Shown here: positions 34,650 to 43,847 of the stretch, piece by piece
Layout of the letters: the number at the start of each line of letters is the position of its first letter
Position numbering within the stretch: position 1 is the first letter of the stretch
NCBI RefSeq assembly: GCF_004011835.1
Contig: NZ_RKLN01000001.1
Coordinates: 372,001 to 436,000, forward strand
Length of the DNA: 64,000 bases
Direction of reading: 5' to 3'
Source of the DNA: Rhodococcus spongiicola
GTDB taxonomy: Bacteria > Actinomycetota > Actinomycetes > Mycobacteriales > Mycobacteriaceae
Program-made: the position numbers and the translations under genes
Notes under the pieces: generated by a model
What the model was told of the DNA's origin: nothing
Seen by the model: only the letters and a program-made list of their open reading frames with translations
The model's database searches: none

Positions 34650-34928
34650 TCAGCCCTCGCGATCGCGCGCGTACTTCTCCAGCTCGTCGATCTGCTTGTC
34701 GGTCACACCGTTTGGCGTGAACTTCACACCGACCACAGCGCCGAGCGAGATCAGCACCATGACGCCCTGCGCGGCACCGGACGGGACGTCGATGCCGACC
34801 GACAGCACAGTCCACAGGACCGCCACGACCGCGGCGAGAGCGGTCGTCACCGTGTTCGCATATCGCTTGACGAGCGGCTGTTCGGCCAGCTTCGCCCGCA
34901 GGATCTCACCAATCAGATTCGTGTTCAT
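34650..34928 (-). CDS. Holin
   Basis: The 92-residue protein has two transmembrane segments (TALAAVVAVLWTVLSVGI and AAQGVMVLISLGAVVGV) and a charged C-terminus (DKQIDELEKYARDREG), the small holin layout. It would open the membrane to let the endolysin act at the end of the lytic cycle. It starts one base after the end of the endolysin gene. Confidence 0.8.
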   Translation of the reverse strand: MNTNLIGEILRAKLAEQPLVKRYANTVTTALAAVVAVLWTVLSVGIDVPSGAAQGVMVLISLGAVVGVKFTPNGVTDKQIDELEKYARDREG

Positions 34929-35591
34929 CTACTTCACGTCCTTCCGGATCTCTGCGACGGCATCGACGAGGGTTAGGTCCTGGCCCTCGGAGTTCTGTCC
35001 GAGCTGCGGCCACGGGCCGAGCTGGTCGAGGATCAGGTCGAGCTTGCGGTTGATCTCCTGGTACTGCTCGGGGGTCACGGATCCTCCTGGATTCGGTGCG
35101 GGAGCGGGCGCGGGCCCGTAGATCCCGAGGTGGTTGTCGTTCAACTTCGCGGCGAACGCGGCGATCCTGGGATCACCTTCACGCCAGCCGATCTGGTAGT
35201 GCATCTCGTCGGGGTACGACCAGTCGGCACCCCAGAAGATCGAGCCCTCGAACAGCCGCAAGCCTTCGCGGACCTTGGCGATCCGAGCGGCCGGCATGAC
35301 ACGACGACCCCACGGGTATTGCGGGGCGTTGATATCGAGCGCGGTACCGCTCAAGTGGTTGGAGGTGGGGACGTCGTTGGTGTTCGACCATCCCCACACC
35401 GGGGACGAGATCGGTTCGACGTTGCGGTGATACCAGATCAGCCAGGCGTTGAGGATGGTCGCAGCATCCCCGGCCCGCACTGGTGCGGTGTTCGAGTGGG
35501 GCACCGGATTGGCGACGACACACTCGTCGCGGTTGCACATCCGCCAGCCGTTCTCTGAACGGTCGTTGCCGTAGACGGTTCGGAAGCTCAT
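34929..35591 (-). CDS. Endolysin (LysA) with M15 / VanY-type peptidase domain
   Basis: The 220-residue protein carries the M15 zinc-peptidase motifs: SNHLSGTALDINAPQYPWG (S-x-H-x-x-G-x-A-x-D) near residue 77 and PDEMHYQIGW (second His) near 128. A proline linker (APAPAPNPGG) leads to a C-terminal helical region that may bind the wall or anchor. It cuts a peptide bond in peptidoglycan cross-links. The ATG overlaps the previous stop (TGATG). The mycolate-layer esterase partner is encoded far away at 57641. Confidence 0.85.
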   Translation of the reverse strand: MSFRTVYGNDRSENGWRMCNRDECVVANPVPHSNTAPVRAGDAATILNAWLIWYHRNVEPISSPVWGWSNTNDVPTSNHLSGTALDINAPQYPWGRRVMPAARIAKVREGLRLFEGSIFWGADWSYPDEMHYQIGWREGDPRIAAFAAKLNDNHLGIYGPAPAPAPNPGGSVTPEQYQEINRKLDLILDQLGPWPQLGQNSEGQDLTLVDAVAEIRKDVK

Positions 35592-35995
35592 CAGCCCTCC
35601 TCGCTGGTCTTACGTTCGTCGGCCTTGATTGCGTCGAGGGCTTCGTTCAGTTCCTTACGCAGATGGGGCGGTAGCTTCCGCACCACGTCTTTCGCGTCCG
35701 CGTGCGGCGGATCAGGTTCGTCGATCGGCACCCAGCGACCGAGACCGGTAATCCAGTGCTCCTCGGTTTGCGGGAGCCGCAGCTTCAGCGTCGGCTCGGC
35801 CGCGTGCCCGCAGCTGTCGCACTGGAGGCGAGCGCCGAGGTCGTGCAGGCGCTTCGACACGAGCCGGTAGTACTCGAGCGGCAGCATCGCGAGCGCGCCC
35901 TTGAGCTTGGGCATCGACACGAACATCCACCAGAACATCTCCTCGGGATCGGAGAGGTCGCAGCTCTCCCGTGTCGGGATGTCCTCGGGTCTCAC
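35591..35995 (-). CDS. Small tail-region protein
   Basis: The 134-residue protein has MFWWMFVSMPKLKGALAMLPLEYYRLVSKRLHDLGARLQCDSCGHAAEP, with one C-x-x-C, and a charged C-terminus (EALDAIKADERKTSEEG). The GTG at 35995 overlaps the previous stop (GTGA). Similar small genes follow the tail protein in rhodococcal phages. Function unknown. Confidence 0.6.
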   Translation of the reverse strand: MRPEDIPTRESCDLSDPEEMFWWMFVSMPKLKGALAMLPLEYYRLVSKRLHDLGARLQCDSCGHAAEPTLKLRLPQTEEHWITGLGRWVPIDEPDPPHADAKDVVRKLPPHLRKELNEALDAIKADERKTSEEG

Positions 35996-37680
35996 GACAT
36001 CACCCCCAGTTCCTTCAGGTCGGATTTGCCCTTGTCGATGTCTGCCATCAGACGGACCCACGGGTCCTGTTGCAGCGCTTCACCGCCGAGGGTGATGCCG
36101 ATATCCACTGCCCGGTCCACGCCCCACGACAGGGTTGTCTTCGATACCCGCTCGACGTGAAGCCGCCCGGTGATGTCGCCGGGGATCTGGGTGACGACCC
36201 GATCGCCTTTCCCGAAGTGCCCGATACCGGGTGCGCCGATCACGTAGGGAGCGGCGTCGGTGATCTCCAGCGCCCCGGAGAACACGGTGCGGGTCTCGTG
36301 TGCGCCGGCGCGTAGCACCGACAACGTGTCCAACGTGTATGCCTTGCCGCTCGAGGCGATGAAGTGTTCGAAGTACCGGAAATCTCCACTGGCTTTGGCT
36401 CGTTCGAGGAGCGGGACGGCATGCCACGCCAAAATGGTGTCTTCGTAGAACGGGGCGAGGAGGGTGTCGATCGACCCTCCGACCGATCCGACGAGCAGTA
36501 GGTTTCCGATGATGTCGCCCGTGGCCTGGATGACCGCCGAGATGGTTTCGTTGATACCTGGCATGGAGTGTCCGCCGGTCACCAGCTGCACCGCCCGCGC
36601 CGGCCGCTGCTTGAAGGACGAGGAGAGCACGCCCGGGCTGTCGGGCGGGTAGTACACGTAGGGCACTCGTGGATCGGTGCGGCGGTCACCGGGTGTGCGG
36701 TAGGCGTCGACCGTCGGCATGGCCGGGCCATCGTCGTCAGTGTGCTCGAGGAAGTCGTCGGTGTATGAGCGGATCGTGCGGATCAGCCCGTCGAAGATCG
36801 TGCCGCCGTTCGAGGTGCCGGCCTCGACGCCGGACTTGTCCTCGACCCACACCACGAGTGCGCCGTGCCTCAGCTGCGCACCCGGCCAGGGTTCCGGATC
36901 GCCTTCGAACCAGCGCCGCCACTGCAGCGACAGCTCGGCGTCAGCGAGGATGCCCTGCGCGGCCTCGTGCCAGTATTTGAATCTCGAGGTGAGGATCGCC
37001 CACGGCACGCCCGCGGCCAACCACTCCCAGAAGCTGCCGGGTTTGACGACGACGGTCCAGTCGGACATCGCGTCGCTTTCCCACCATGACGACATCGCCA
37101 GAGGGTCGTCGGGCAGGTTGAACTGGCGGCCGTTCTCGCGCCACAGGTTGATGTGCAGCGCCGTCAGCACCACCCAGGGCGCTGGACCCGCCAGACCGAA
37201 CACCTTGACCGGCTGAAACGCGGGACCGAACGACGGTGTCGACCACAGCAGCTTCGTCTTCAGCTGCTCGAAATCGCTGAGGAACGTCGCCACCAGCGTC
37301 GAGTCACCGAGGTCGTCGGTCTGCACGTCGACCTCTTCGAGCAGCCCCGACCAGCGCACCCCCATGTAGTCGACGGAGACGAGGACGTTCATTGCTTCGC
37401 CACGCTCGATGCGCCCGTGCATGTCGTTGAGCCACTGGGCTTGCGGCATGTCGAAGTCGATGCGCAGGGTGCCGACGCCGGTGTCGTTGTCGACGTCGTC
37501 CCACGACGCCTCGTCCTCGCATTCGACGATGTGCACCAGGTCGGCGTCGGCTCCCGACCACAACCGAACCAGCGGAGGAGTGCGGCGTAGCCGCTCCAAC
37601 TCGGCGTGCTGCGCCTCGGTCGACTCCCAGATCGCCGCGCACTGCTCCTCGAGCGACAACCCGAAATCGACTGCGGTCAC
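35992..37680 (-). CDS. Gp37-like minor tail protein (tail hub)
   Basis: The 562-residue protein begins with a beta-barrel-like part (PLVRLWSGADADLVHIVECEDEASWDDV...GTLRIDFDMPQAQWL) and has the layout of the ReqiPepy6 Gp37-like proteins of rhodococcal siphophages, which act as hub or tail-associated proteins. It sits where the tail hub (second gene after the tape measure) is expected. It overlaps the distal tail protein by 4 bp. Confidence 0.75.
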   Translation of the reverse strand: MTAVDFGLSLEEQCAAIWESTEAQHAELERLRRTPPLVRLWSGADADLVHIVECEDEASWDDVDNDTGVGTLRIDFDMPQAQWLNDMHGRIERGEAMNVLVSVDYMGVRWSGLLEEVDVQTDDLGDSTLVATFLSDFEQLKTKLLWSTPSFGPAFQPVKVFGLAGPAPWVVLTALHINLWRENGRQFNLPDDPLAMSSWWESDAMSDWTVVVKPGSFWEWLAAGVPWAILTSRFKYWHEAAQGILADAELSLQWRRWFEGDPEPWPGAQLRHGALVVWVEDKSGVEAGTSNGGTIFDGLIRTIRSYTDDFLEHTDDDGPAMPTVDAYRTPGDRRTDPRVPYVYYPPDSPGVLSSSFKQRPARAVQLVTGGHSMPGINETISAVIQATGDIIGNLLLVGSVGGSIDTLLAPFYEDTILAWHAVPLLERAKASGDFRYFEHFIASSGKAYTLDTLSVLRAGAHETRTVFSGALEITDAAPYVIGAPGIGHFGKGDRVVTQIPGDITGRLHVERVSKTTLSWGVDRAVDIGITLGGEALQQDPWVRLMADIDKGKSDLKELGVMS

Positions 37681-38597
37681 AGCAGCTCACCTCCCCACGG
37701 TTTCGGCCACAAGCGCGGCTGATGCAGCTCCGCACGGGCACCCCCAGAGGGGGAGTTCTTGTAGGAGATCGGCAGCCTCGTCGGGGGTGTGTAGGGCGGG
37801 ATCTTGTGCATGAAGTAGTCTCGTCCGCCGTTCTCGCCGAGCAGGTTCACGCCGGCCCAGGATTCGAGCATCAGCCGCATCGGGTCGTAGTTGATGCGGG
37901 CACCGGCATGGGCGTCGGCGATCGGCAGCAGCTCCACGACCCGGTCGCCGAACTCGCCGCCCGGCACCCGTTTGCCCTTCGGGCCGATCCACGACGGATC
38001 GGGGATCGTCCACTCCGCCCGGGTGAGTACCCACGACTGCCACATCTCGATCGGTGTCGGGTTGGATACCTCGATGTACCCGGACGCCGAGCTGTCCTCG
38101 CTCGTGAAGACGGTGACCTTCTTGCGGCCCTCCCAGAACGGCTGCCCCGACCGCACCCGGTAGATCGGGTTCAGGTACTGCTCATCGTCGAGGGTCGGGT
38201 CGAACTCGGGATCGAGGTCGGTGTCGGCTTGCCGCTGGATGAACAGCCGCCGGGTGTCCCGCTTTGACTTGACCACGATTCGCGCCAGCTGCTCGTCCGG
38301 GTCGTACTTGTCCGGGGCGTCGGTGATCATCTGGTCGAGCAGTGAATCGAGCCGTGCGATGTCCATCGGGCCCTCGTCACCGAACAGGTGGAACCCGAGG
38401 GTGATGTCCCGCCACGGGAAGGTGCGGTCTTTGAACCGGCCGCCGCGCTCACGGGCCGCCCGCTTCCACTCCGACGAGATCGGTGCCCCATAGATGCCCT
38501 GGACCTGACCAGCCGCCAGGATCACACCCTGGCGGCCGGCATTCTTCCCAGCGACGTCGAGACGAAACCCGTTCGCGCCGATGATCGCAACATCCAC
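37677..38597 (-). CDS. Distal tail protein (Dit-like minor tail protein)
   Basis: The 306-residue protein starts MDVAIIGANGFRLDVAG, has a strand-rich first half (GRFKDRTFPWRDITLGFHLFGDEG, with the typical domain of siphoviral Dit), and is the first gene after the tape measure, the expected position. It links the tail tube to the hub and fibres. Confidence 0.75.
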   Translation of the reverse strand: MDVAIIGANGFRLDVAGKNAGRQGVILAAGQVQGIYGAPISSEWKRAARERGGRFKDRTFPWRDITLGFHLFGDEGPMDIARLDSLLDQMITDAPDKYDPDEQLARIVVKSKRDTRRLFIQRQADTDLDPEFDPTLDDEQYLNPIYRVRSGQPFWEGRKKVTVFTSEDSSASGYIEVSNPTPIEMWQSWVLTRAEWTIPDPSWIGPKGKRVPGGEFGDRVVELLPIADAHAGARINYDPMRLMLESWAGVNLLGENGGRDYFMHKIPPYTPPTRLPISYKNSPSGGARAELHQPRLWPKPWGGELL

Positions 38598-38603
38598 CGC
38601 CGC

Positions 38604-41600
38604 TCACCTCCCGAAACGCATGAGAGCGATCCGCTCCCGGTTCGCCTGATCGCGCTGCCAGGAAGCCTGGTCGGCGATCGTCTGGTTGTTGTTGTTGACG
38701 ATCTGCACCCGCGGACCACCGGCACCGGCACCGACCAGTTCGTCGACCTTCGCGATGTTCGCCTCGGCGGTCTTCCAGTGCGCGTCCTTGAGGACGTGCT
38801 CGGGTTCGTTGAGTCCGTTGAACCCGAATGTGCCCGGCTCCCAGATGCCTCCGTTGTCGAACAGTCCGACGTCGGAGAGGAAGTTGCGGGCGTCCATCAG
38901 CCACGGCACGACGTTGCGGTCGCCGTCGACACCCTCCTGCCCTCCTGTCGGCGCGGTGCCGGCTTCGGGGGTGATGGTGTAGCGGTCCGCGAGATCCAGC
39001 AGGCCACCGACGCCGGTGATGTCGATCAGGCTGTCTGCCCAGATACCGCCGATGTCGGCGCCCATCTGCCGGAACCGTTCCCGACCCGAGAACGTCTGCT
39101 GCGGTTGCTGCGCTCCACCGACTGCGCCGGTGCCCGGGGGCGTCTGTCCGCTGGAAGGCTGCAGCGACTCGGCCATCTTCACCGTGGCCATCGGCAGCCA
39201 GGCGTGGTCGGTGAACATCGGATCGGAGGCACCTGCCGCGGTGCCGCCGTACTGGCCGTTGCCGCGCTCGCCGCCCATCTCGAAGTTCACGCCGTTCGGC
39301 AAGGTGGCCGCGGTGTGGCCGCCGAACGGGCCGCCGTTGAACCAGCCGATCCGCAGCGACCCAGCCGGGCCGACACCGCTCTTGAAACCGCGCTCTGCCA
39401 GCCCTTCCGCCTGCGTGCCGGTGGCGAACCGGCTCCCGAACGGATCCAGCCCGGCAGCGAAGTTCGCCAGCGCGGAGACGGCACCGGAGCAGTCACCCCA
39501 GTTCACACCGCCCCACACATACGGCTTGCCGTCGACGCCCTTCGCGAAGGCGGCCAGATCGGCCGCGCCGACGACACCACCCTCGGCGTAGCCGGGGACC
39601 ATCGCGTGCAGTAACTCCGGTGACGGCACCCAGCCCGCATTCAACGCCGCGACGACCTCGTTGCCGCCCCGGTCCATCGCCGATTTCCTGACGACACCCT
39701 CACCGGTCGATACGAACGCCGTCGGGATCCCCCACCGATCCACACCAAGGATCGAATCGGAGGTGCCGGTACCCGGACCCCACAGGGTTCCGTCATCGCG
39801 CCGGCCCGCGACGCCGCCCGCGGCAAGTAGTGGTAGGTCGGGCGTGGGAATCGTGAACCCCTGCCCGCCGAGGAACGGGACATAGTCGGGGACCTTCATC
39901 TCGATCTCGAAGTCGTTCCACTTCCGAATAACCCAGTTCAGCGCGCTCTTGAACGTGTCCTTGATGCCGTCCCACATCCCAGACGCGGCGTCAGCGATCC
40001 TGCCCGGCAGCCCGGTCACGAATCCGACGACGGCGTCCCACTTTTCGACGATCCAGTCCTTGACCTCGCCGACCTTGTCGCCGATCGAACCGAACGCCCC
40101 TTTCAGCATCTCGAACCCGGACGATAGAACGCCCCAGGCCCAGTCCCACGCTGCGGTTATGGCGCCCCAGACGGCCGACCAAATATCCTGGAACCAGGTT
40201 GTTTTGGTGGCGATTAGCACGACCACGGTGACAAGACCTGCGATCGCTGCGACGATGAGCCCGACCGTGCTCACCTTCATCGTGCCGTCGAGGAGCTTGT
40301 GTGCCACATTCCATGCGAGGGTTGCGATCTCAATGGCCTTGACCGTTGCTGTGTAGCCGACCAGGGCCGCGAAGAACGGGGCCGCCACTAGGGCCAAGGT
40401 CTTGAGGCTGTCGCTGTTGTCCATGACCCACGTCGCCATGCTCCCGAGTGCATCGGTGAGCCCGCCGGTGATGGTGTTCTTCAGCTGATCAAGAGCGAGT
40501 GACGGGTTGTTCGACTCCCACTGCTCCTGGAACCTGCCCGTCGCTCCTTCGAACCCGTTCATCGCGTCACCCGCGGAACCCATGCCGTCGAGGAAGCCAG
40601 GAATGGTGTTCTTTGAAAGGTCCTCGAGTGGTGCACCGAACAGGGCGACGGAAAGCTCGGCCTGACGTGCCGGGTCCTCGACTTCCTGCAGCTTGCCGAT
40701 GATCTGGTTGAACGCCTGAGCCGACGTCTGGCCGCCAGCGAGCAGCTTGTTCGCCATATCCCTTGCCGAGAGCCCCATCGCGTCGAACGCCTCGACCGCG
40801 CCCTTGTCGCCGAGATCGGTGGCGCGGATGGTGAATTCCTTCACCGCGTCGCCGACTTTGTCCATGGCAACCTTGCCGCCGTCCGCGGCGTTGGCGATCG
40901 TGCCGAACGCCTCCTGGCCGCTCAGTCCGGCAGCAGAGAAGAAGGTGCCGTACTCGTTGATCAAGTCGGGAAGCTCGCCGCGCATGGCCTCGTCGGTGCG
41001 CTGCCATGCCGTGGTCATCAGGTCGAAGGCTTCGGTCGAGTCCTTCGCAAGCCCCTGTGTGATGAGTTGGTTCGCGGTCTGCACCGTCTCGGCCATGTCG
41101 ACGCCGAAGTTCCGCGAGAAGAACGCGGCCGAGTCGGCGATCTCGCTGATCGACTTCTCGCCTTCGGAGCCGGCCACCTCGAACGTGGAGGCCACTGCGA
41201 GGATCGCGTCCGATGCCTCCTGCATCGACCCGACCATCCCCGACTTGTAGAGCTCGCCCGCCATTTCGCCGTACTGCTCAGCGAGTTCCGGCGTGGCGCC
41301 GAGCTGCACACCGAGGCGATTCTCGATGTCGAGATTGTCGAGGGCCTGCATCCCGAGCCCGACAGCGCCACCGATCCCGGCGACGGCCGCGGCGAATGCG
41401 CCGATCTTGCCGACCCCGATGTCGGCCTGCCCGCTGGCATCGTCGACGGAGTCGGAGAAGTCGAGCAGTTTCCGGCTCGACTGTCGCGCCTCGTCGCCCG
41501 TCTCCTTGGTGGCGCGGGTGGCCCGCTCTTGCGCGGTCTCGAGCTGCTTGAGAGCTGCCTCTGCTGCCCCGACGGTCTGGTTGTGCTTCTGGCGCGCCTT

Positions 41601-41831
41601 CCGCACTCGCTCCTCGGCCGAGGCGAGCTGAGACGCCTTCGCGTTGCCTTTCTCGCGCAGTTCCTGCAGCTTCAACTCTTCGATGTTCAGCTTCGCCGCT
41701 GCGTCCTGCTCGGCGGAGCGCGCCTGCTCGATCTTCCGCGATGCGGTCTTGACCGCGGCCTCGGCCTGGCTCAGCCCGTCAGCGATACCGTCGCCGAGTT
41801 CCTTGCCGGCCTGTTTCCCGGCCTGCTTCAT
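38604..41831 (-). CDS. Tape measure protein (start region interrupted by an amber codon)
   Basis: The protein is 1075 residues from the ATG at 41831. It has a long N-terminal coiled coil (KTASRKIEQARSAEQDAAAK...), a TMP core, hydrophobic segments near residues 465-545 and a C-terminal peptidase-like part with CSGAVSALANFAAGL and FGGHTAATLPNGV (NlpC/P60- or CHAP-like; Cys and His visible). Its length sets tail length. The only good ribosome site (AGGAGG) precedes an ATG at 41927, but TAG at 41895-41897 interrupts that frame; the frame resumes as VQIVPVIGGVSKDISRQL, a normal TMP start. So the gene is broken, suppressed, or starts weakly at 41831. Confidence 0.85.
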   Translation of the reverse strand: MKQAGKQAGKELGDGIADGLSQAEAAVKTASRKIEQARSAEQDAAAKLNIEELKLQELREKGNAKASQLASAEERVRKARQKHNQTVGAAEAALKQLETAQERATRATKETGDEARQSSRKLLDFSDSVDDASGQADIGVGKIGAFAAAVAGIGGAVGLGMQALDNLDIENRLGVQLGATPELAEQYGEMAGELYKSGMVGSMQEASDAILAVASTFEVAGSEGEKSISEIADSAAFFSRNFGVDMAETVQTANQLITQGLAKDSTEAFDLMTTAWQRTDEAMRGELPDLINEYGTFFSAAGLSGQEAFGTIANAADGGKVAMDKVGDAVKEFTIRATDLGDKGAVEAFDAMGLSARDMANKLLAGGQTSAQAFNQIIGKLQEVEDPARQAELSVALFGAPLEDLSKNTIPGFLDGMGSAGDAMNGFEGATGRFQEQWESNNPSLALDQLKNTITGGLTDALGSMATWVMDNSDSLKTLALVAAPFFAALVGYTATVKAIEIATLAWNVAHKLLDGTMKVSTVGLIVAAIAGLVTVVVLIATKTTWFQDIWSAVWGAITAAWDWAWGVLSSGFEMLKGAFGSIGDKVGEVKDWIVEKWDAVVGFVTGLPGRIADAASGMWDGIKDTFKSALNWVIRKWNDFEIEMKVPDYVPFLGGQGFTIPTPDLPLLAAGGVAGRRDDGTLWGPGTGTSDSILGVDRWGIPTAFVSTGEGVVRKSAMDRGGNEVVAALNAGWVPSPELLHAMVPGYAEGGVVGAADLAAFAKGVDGKPYVWGGVNWGDCSGAVSALANFAAGLDPFGSRFATGTQAEGLAERGFKSGVGPAGSLRIGWFNGGPFGGHTAATLPNGVNFEMGGERGNGQYGGTAAGASDPMFTDHAWLPMATVKMAESLQPSSGQTPPGTGAVGGAQQPQQTFSGRERFRQMGADIGGIWADSLIDITGVGGLLDLADRYTITPEAGTAPTGGQEGVDGDRNVVPWLMDARNFLSDVGLFDNGGIWEPGTFGFNGLNEPEHVLKDAHWKTAEANIAKVDELVGAGAGGPRVQIVNNNNQTIADQASWQRDQANRERIALMRFGR

Positions 41832-41894
41832 CTGCGGGGTGAGCTGCCGGGAGATGTCTTTGCTGACACCGCCGATTACCGGGACGATCTGGAC

Positions 41895-41927
41895 CTAAAC
41901 CGATGCCCAACCAATACTGGTAGTCAT
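41895..41927 (-). other. Stranded 10-codon start of the tape measure gene ending in amber
   Basis: ATG at 41927 with a strong ribosome site 8 nt upstream codes for MTTSIGWASV and then TAG (41897-41895), in frame with the tape measure sequence. Removing six bases (TTAGGT) would give a smooth GWASVQIVPV join, so a short insertion may explain it. Confidence 0.7.
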
Positions 41928-41942
41928 CGCGGCACCACCTCC

Positions 41943-42614
41943 TCAGGCCACGGGACGCACCCGATCGGACTTACGCATGTTGCACACCATGTGCGCGAGT
42001 TGAAGATTCGACGGATCGTGTGACCCCCCGAGTGATCGCGGAACGATATGATCGACCGAGGGACACATCGCCCCGTCGTCCTTGCGACTGAGGGACATAT
42101 CGACGTCGCCGCCACAGATTCCGCAGATCGCACCGTCTCGTAGCGCGAGCTGCCGCGCGCTCATCTTGTACTTGTCGTAGTCGCCGACGCATCGCCGGCA
42201 GAACTTGGTAGTTCGTCGCTTGCGTTGCCCGCCCTTAGTTACCTCGGTCAGATCGATCTGCGCACCGCAAGCGACACACGGCGTGGACTTGGGACGCGGC
42301 CCACCGAATCGCTCGAACGCGACACGACACCCATCACAGCAGTACTTGCGGTGCATCGAATCCTTGGTGCTTTCACCGCAGTTCAAGCACGGTCCACGAT
42401 TCGACCATTTCCAGATGAAGGGCTTCGGTTCTTCACCGATCCGCCTCCACTGGCTGTAGTGGGAGTTGCACCATCCGCGCTTGCGCCTAGGTTCGCTGCA
42501 TCCAGTAACAGCGCAACGTGGCTTGCACGCCTCTGAGCAGTGCTTTGGATAGATGTTTCCGCTGCGCGCCATTGGCGACCCGCACGTGGGGCAGGGGCGG
42601 GTAGCGCCGACCAC
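41943..42614 (-). CDS. Free-standing HNH homing endonuclease with zinc-finger array
   Basis: The 223-residue protein has serial Cys clusters (CPTCGSPM; CSEACKPRC; CLNCGES...CCDGC; CVACGAQ...CRRC) and a C-terminal HNH domain (CGICGGDVDMSLSRKDDGAMCPSVDHIVPRSLGGSHDPSNLQLAHMVCNMRKSD) with complete D-H, N and H residues. It sits between the tail chaperones and the tape measure, where most siphophages have no gene. This is the form of a homing endonuclease that invaded a late operon. Confidence 0.85.
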   Translation of the reverse strand: MVGATRPCPTCGSPMARSGNIYPKHCSEACKPRCAVTGCSEPRRKRGWCNSHYSQWRRIGEEPKPFIWKWSNRGPCLNCGESTKDSMHRKYCCDGCRVAFERFGGPRPKSTPCVACGAQIDLTEVTKGGQRKRRTTKFCRRCVGDYDKYKMSARQLALRDGAICGICGGDVDMSLSRKDDGAMCPSVDHIVPRSLGGSHDPSNLQLAHMVCNMRKSDRVRPVA

Positions 42615-42628
42615 GTCGAACCTCTCAT

Positions 42629-43458
42629 TCAGTTTTGCGTTCGCCCTGCGAGGCGGCGGGCGTTGCGGGCCTTGGCTCGCTCGAGTGCTCCGCGCCTGCG
42701 TACCGTTCGGGTGGCGTTGCGTTTCTGCGCCTCCTGCTCGCGCCGCGGGTGATCACGCGGGGCCTTGCCCTTGGCCGAGTTCGCCTGCGCGATCACCAGC
42801 CAGGTATCCGCGAGGAGGTGGTCGGTGATCGACCACGGCACCGTGCCGCCGTTGTCGGCGATCGCGAGCGCGGAATCGCTCGGCAGATGTCGGATCCGCA
42901 CCCATACCTGCCGCAACGTCAGCAGTGGCCGGCCCTCGTCGTCGCAGCGCCACAAGTCGCGGATGTCCCGCTGGTAGTAGCGGTCGAGATCAGCCTCGAC
43001 GAGGTCGGCCTTCTCGGCGATCAGTCGCAGGAGGCCGATCAGTTTCCCAAGTCGCCGACCCCGACTTCCTGGGCGATGAGGTCCCACATCTCCTTTGTGG
43101 CTTCGCCGGGTGTTTTGCCGGCCTCCATCGCGCGCTGGCAGAACAGCACGAACCCGTCGCGACCGAGCAGTTGCACGAGCATCCCGGGGACGTTGCCGAC
43201 CGCGGAGGCGGCGAAGAACTGCCAGTTGTCCTGCAACTCGGAGCGTCGGATCCGGAACTCGTCATCGAACGCGGTGATGCGAATCTCGATGTCCTCGGCC
43301 TCGGCCTGCTGGGGGGATTTCTTCGGCGGCCGGTCCTGCGGTGCGGGCGCGTGTTCGGGAATATTGTTGCGTCGCTTCTTTCCCCGCTTCCCGCCATTGT
43401 TTCCGCGCTGCGGTCCGGGGGTGTTGTCGTCGAAGGCGTCGAAGTCGGTGTCAGGCAT
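42629..43458 (-). CDS. Tail assembly chaperone, long frameshift product
   Basis: The long form consists of the whole upstream chaperone up to the slippery site at 43042-43048, then the -1 frame continuing GKLIGLLRLIAEKADLVEADLDRYYQRDIRDLWRC and ending at 42629. Siphophages use this to make two chaperones in a fixed ratio that coat the tape measure during tail assembly. The C-terminus is basic (Arg/Lys-rich). The downstream frame has no own start with a ribosome site. Confidence 0.85.
43039..43458 (-). CDS. Tail assembly chaperone, short form
   Basis: The 139-residue protein starts MPDTDFDAFDDNTPGPQ, has a basic disordered part (GKRGKKRRNN) and then a helical domain (IRRSELQDNWQFFAASAVGNVPGMLVQLLGRDGFVLFCQRAMEAGKTPGEATKEMWDLI). 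It ends GDLGN directly after the slippery heptamer. It is the second gene after the tail tube, where TAC genes are expected. Confidence 0.85.
   Translation of the reverse strand: MPDTDFDAFDDNTPGPQRGNNGGKRGKKRRNNIPEHAPAPQDRPPKKSPQQAEAEDIEIRITAFDDEFRIRRSELQDNWQFFAASAVGNVPGMLVQLLGRDGFVLFCQRAMEAGKTPGEATKEMWDLIAQEVGVGDLGN
43042..43048 (-). promoter_or_regulatory. Programmed -1 ribosomal frameshift site GGGAAAC
   Basis: On the minus strand the zero frame reads TTG GGA AAC TGA. The heptamer G-GGA-AAC is a canonical X-XXY-YYZ slippery site; shifting -1 gives GGG AAA CTG ATC and opens the downstream frame to 42629. The stop directly follows the site. Confidence 0.9.
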
Positions 43459-43471
43459 GAGTGTGCAGCTC

Positions 43472-43756
43472 CTACTGGCTGTCCCGCCACACGGCGGGGG
43501 CGATGGCCGCGACGACCCGGTCAGCGGCGGAAGTGTCGAGCCCGGCCTCGATGAGCCGGGTGTGGGTGGTGGCGATCTGGTCCGCGAAGTCCGGCGGGTG
43601 CGCCTGCTCGGCAGCGTCGTCGGCGTCGATCAGCGCGGCGGCATGGATGGTCTTGGCGACCCTCGCGCGCAGCCGCGGCGGAACGGGATCGCCCGGCTCG
43701 ATGAGGCCGAGGGTTTCGGCGGCCTGCCGGATCTCGGTGTCGCTGGGTGGCTTCAT
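43472..43756 (-). CDS. Small protein between tail tube and tail chaperones
   Basis: The 94-residue protein (MKPPSDTEIRQAAETLGLIEPGDPVPPRLRARVAKTIHAAALIDADD...) is helical. The ATG at 43756 follows GGGAG. Its place after the tail tube suggests a structural or chaperone role. I do not recognise it. Confidence 0.6.
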   Translation of the reverse strand: MKPPSDTEIRQAAETLGLIEPGDPVPPRLRARVAKTIHAAALIDADDAAEQAHPPDFADQIATTHTRLIEAGLDTSAADRVVAAIAPAVWRDSQ

Positions 43757-43847
43757 GTGCAGCTCCCTGATGTTGCGGGGGTGGGGCCGGCCGCCCGGCG
43801 GGCTGCACACCGTCGGGCGGCCGGGGTCCTACTCGACCGGGTCGCCT

